This document shows, piece after piece, positions 15,791 through 16,841 of a DNA stretch of 16,841 bases. Both the position numbers and the translations under genes were made by a program. Position 1 is the first letter of the stretch. Each line of letters begins with the position of its first letter. The DNA comes from Geosiphon pyriformis (Eukaryota > Glomeromycota > Glomeromycetes > Archaeosporales > Geosiphonaceae), in NCBI GenBank assembly GCA_016748015.1, contig JAAOMT010000280.1:1-16841 (forward strand), given 5' to 3'. The notes beneath the pieces are model-generated. The model worked only from the letters and a program-made list of their open reading frames with translations. It did no database searches and was not told the DNA's origin.

Positions 15791-16655
15791 TCTTATATTA
15801 AAGTTAGAAAAAAATAACAGATTATCAATACAATTGTAAAAAAAACTGTAGAACTAATTATTGTAATTGTAAAAAAGTCAGAATTTTATATAATACACAA
15901 TGTTATGGTGATAGTAGTAATGCTTGTAAGAATTGAAACAAATAATAAAATTTATTAGATATAATAATAAAAAAATGGGTCAAATATTAAAACTTCGATT
16001 TTTTTGATTGGCTAATAAAAGAGAAACTTTTTACTGGCCAATTAACCAATTCGAAATCAATACAGTATTGAATTAAGAATTCCGAATTAACTCAAGTTAA
16101 GTTAATTCCGAATCAACTCAAATTTTGTTCCAACTCATAACATATCCAAATGTCTATACAAAAGAAAACCTTACATTATCATAATCTCCTACAAGTAAAT
16201 CTTTTCGAGTAATTTTTTAATATAGTGTTAACATATCATGATTAAAATATCATATAAGGTTTTACTAAAATGGGTTTAACTAACCTAAAAAAACTAATAT
16301 TTTTTATTATCCATTAAAATAAGATCTTTTAAACTTTGATTCAAAGCTAAAAGGAAGTAAAAAATGGTGTTACAAAAAATTTAGGTCTAAAAATGAACAT
16401 TAGGCTTCTTTTCTGAATTCAGAAAGTATCTAATATTTGAAAAAACATTAGAGATGATGATACGCACAGACCCTTGAATTTTTGGTAATTATAATTAAAA
16501 TTCGTAATAATTAAAAATTAATAAACCCAGTTCTCTGCAAGGTTTGTGAAAATTTTATTATACCAATTTATTTTTTGCACCAATAATAGGATGACAAATA
16601 TGGATATCAACATTCTAAGCCTTATTTGTCTGTTTTCATTTCATAAAAAATTAGC
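15791..16655. other. AT-rich flank without recognisable genes
   Basis: No open frame with protein-like text. It holds ATTGGC/GCCAAT inverted hexamers (about 16007 and 16037) and a pair of direct repeats described separately. Otherwise nothing is seen. Confidence 0.5.
16078..16121. repeat. 18-bp direct repeat pair, 26-bp period
   Basis: AATTCCGAATTAACTCAA (16078-16095) and AATTCCGAATCAACTCAA (16104-16121) differ at one base. TTAACTCAAGTTAAG between them is partly self-complementary, which fits the inner part of a decayed short transposon. Confidence 0.6.

Positions 16656-16709
<54 letters not shown>
16656..16709. repeat. (ATT)18 microsatellite
   Basis: Fifty-four bases of uninterrupted TAT/ATT trinucleotide. 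A 68-codon open frame crosses it as a poly-Ile tract, which is a by-product of the repeat, not a gene. The last 130 bases of the window after it are AT-rich and featureless. Confidence 0.95.
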
Positions 16710-16841
16710 GGTAATCAAAGGTAAATCCTCAAAATTAGATTCTTTAAGTTGAATTATTTTAATGTTTATCTTTAATATGTAAATTAAATGAAAAAAGCAA
16801 AAAATATATATATTGTATATATCTTAATTGATAAAATTAAT

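Noticed and set aside
16546-16752. 68-codon open frame with a poly-Ile tract
   Set aside because: The tract is the (ATT)18 microsatellite. Nothing on either side looks like protein.
1-16841. Search by eye for tRNA or rRNA genes
   Set aside because: No cloverleaf-compatible stretch with A- and B-box-like sequence and no rRNA signature was recognised. A covariance-model scan would be needed to be certain.

Overview
The window looks like a transposon graveyard from a very AT-rich fungal genome. No intact host gene, rRNA or tRNA is visible. Two retrotransposon families are recognisable, and their protein signatures resemble repeats I remember from arbuscular mycorrhizal fungi (Glomeromycotina, Rhizophagus/Gigaspora type). 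That assignment rests on memory and was not searched, so the genus is uncertain. Reading frames are broken by stops and indels almost everywhere.

Layout. 1-469: AT-rich, nothing seen. 470-1555 (+): remnant of a non-LTR (LINE-type) ORF1, one frame with four stops. 1556-3477 (-): an internally deleted LTR retrotransposon. Its 5' LTR is 2639-3477, a candidate tRNA primer site is at 2621-2636, and about 315 bp of internal sequence is left before a 3' LTR (1556-2323) that has lost its outer end. 3478-11588 (+): a degenerate Ty3/gypsy element lacking its 5' LTR and gag N-terminus. It reads in order: gag with a CCHC knuckle, aspartic protease, eight-cysteine module, second cysteine cluster, dUTPase, reverse transcriptase, RNase H, D,D(35)E integrase, an extra downstream ORF, a polypurine tract and a 3' LTR (10737-11588). 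11589-14416: AT-rich sequence with a four-copy 23-bp minisatellite and small hairpins. 14417-15233 (+): another LTR of the same clade, truncated at its 3' end. 15245-15790 (+): 3' end of a LINE-type ORF2 with a (TAAA)n tail. 15790-16841: AT-rich sequence with a short direct repeat and an (ATT)18 microsatellite.

How the parts relate. The four LTRs share termini (TGTTAC...GTAACA), a TATA box and the downstream R/U5 part, but 1556-2323 and 2639-3477 point left while 10737-11588 and 14417-15233 point right. The two orientation groups carry unrelated U3 repeat arrays that share a period of about 40 bp. The Ty3 polyprotein can be followed through frame 0 (3480-4856), frame 1 (4858-about 5786), frame 0 (about 5787-7300), frame 1 (about 7301-7669) and frame 0 again to about 10025, where frame 0 means codons starting at positions divisible by 3. 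Most in-frame stops look like C-to-T or G-to-A changes of Gln, Trp or Arg codons. The most noteworthy content is the dUTPase plus cysteine modules placed between protease and RT, and the extra ORF after integrase.
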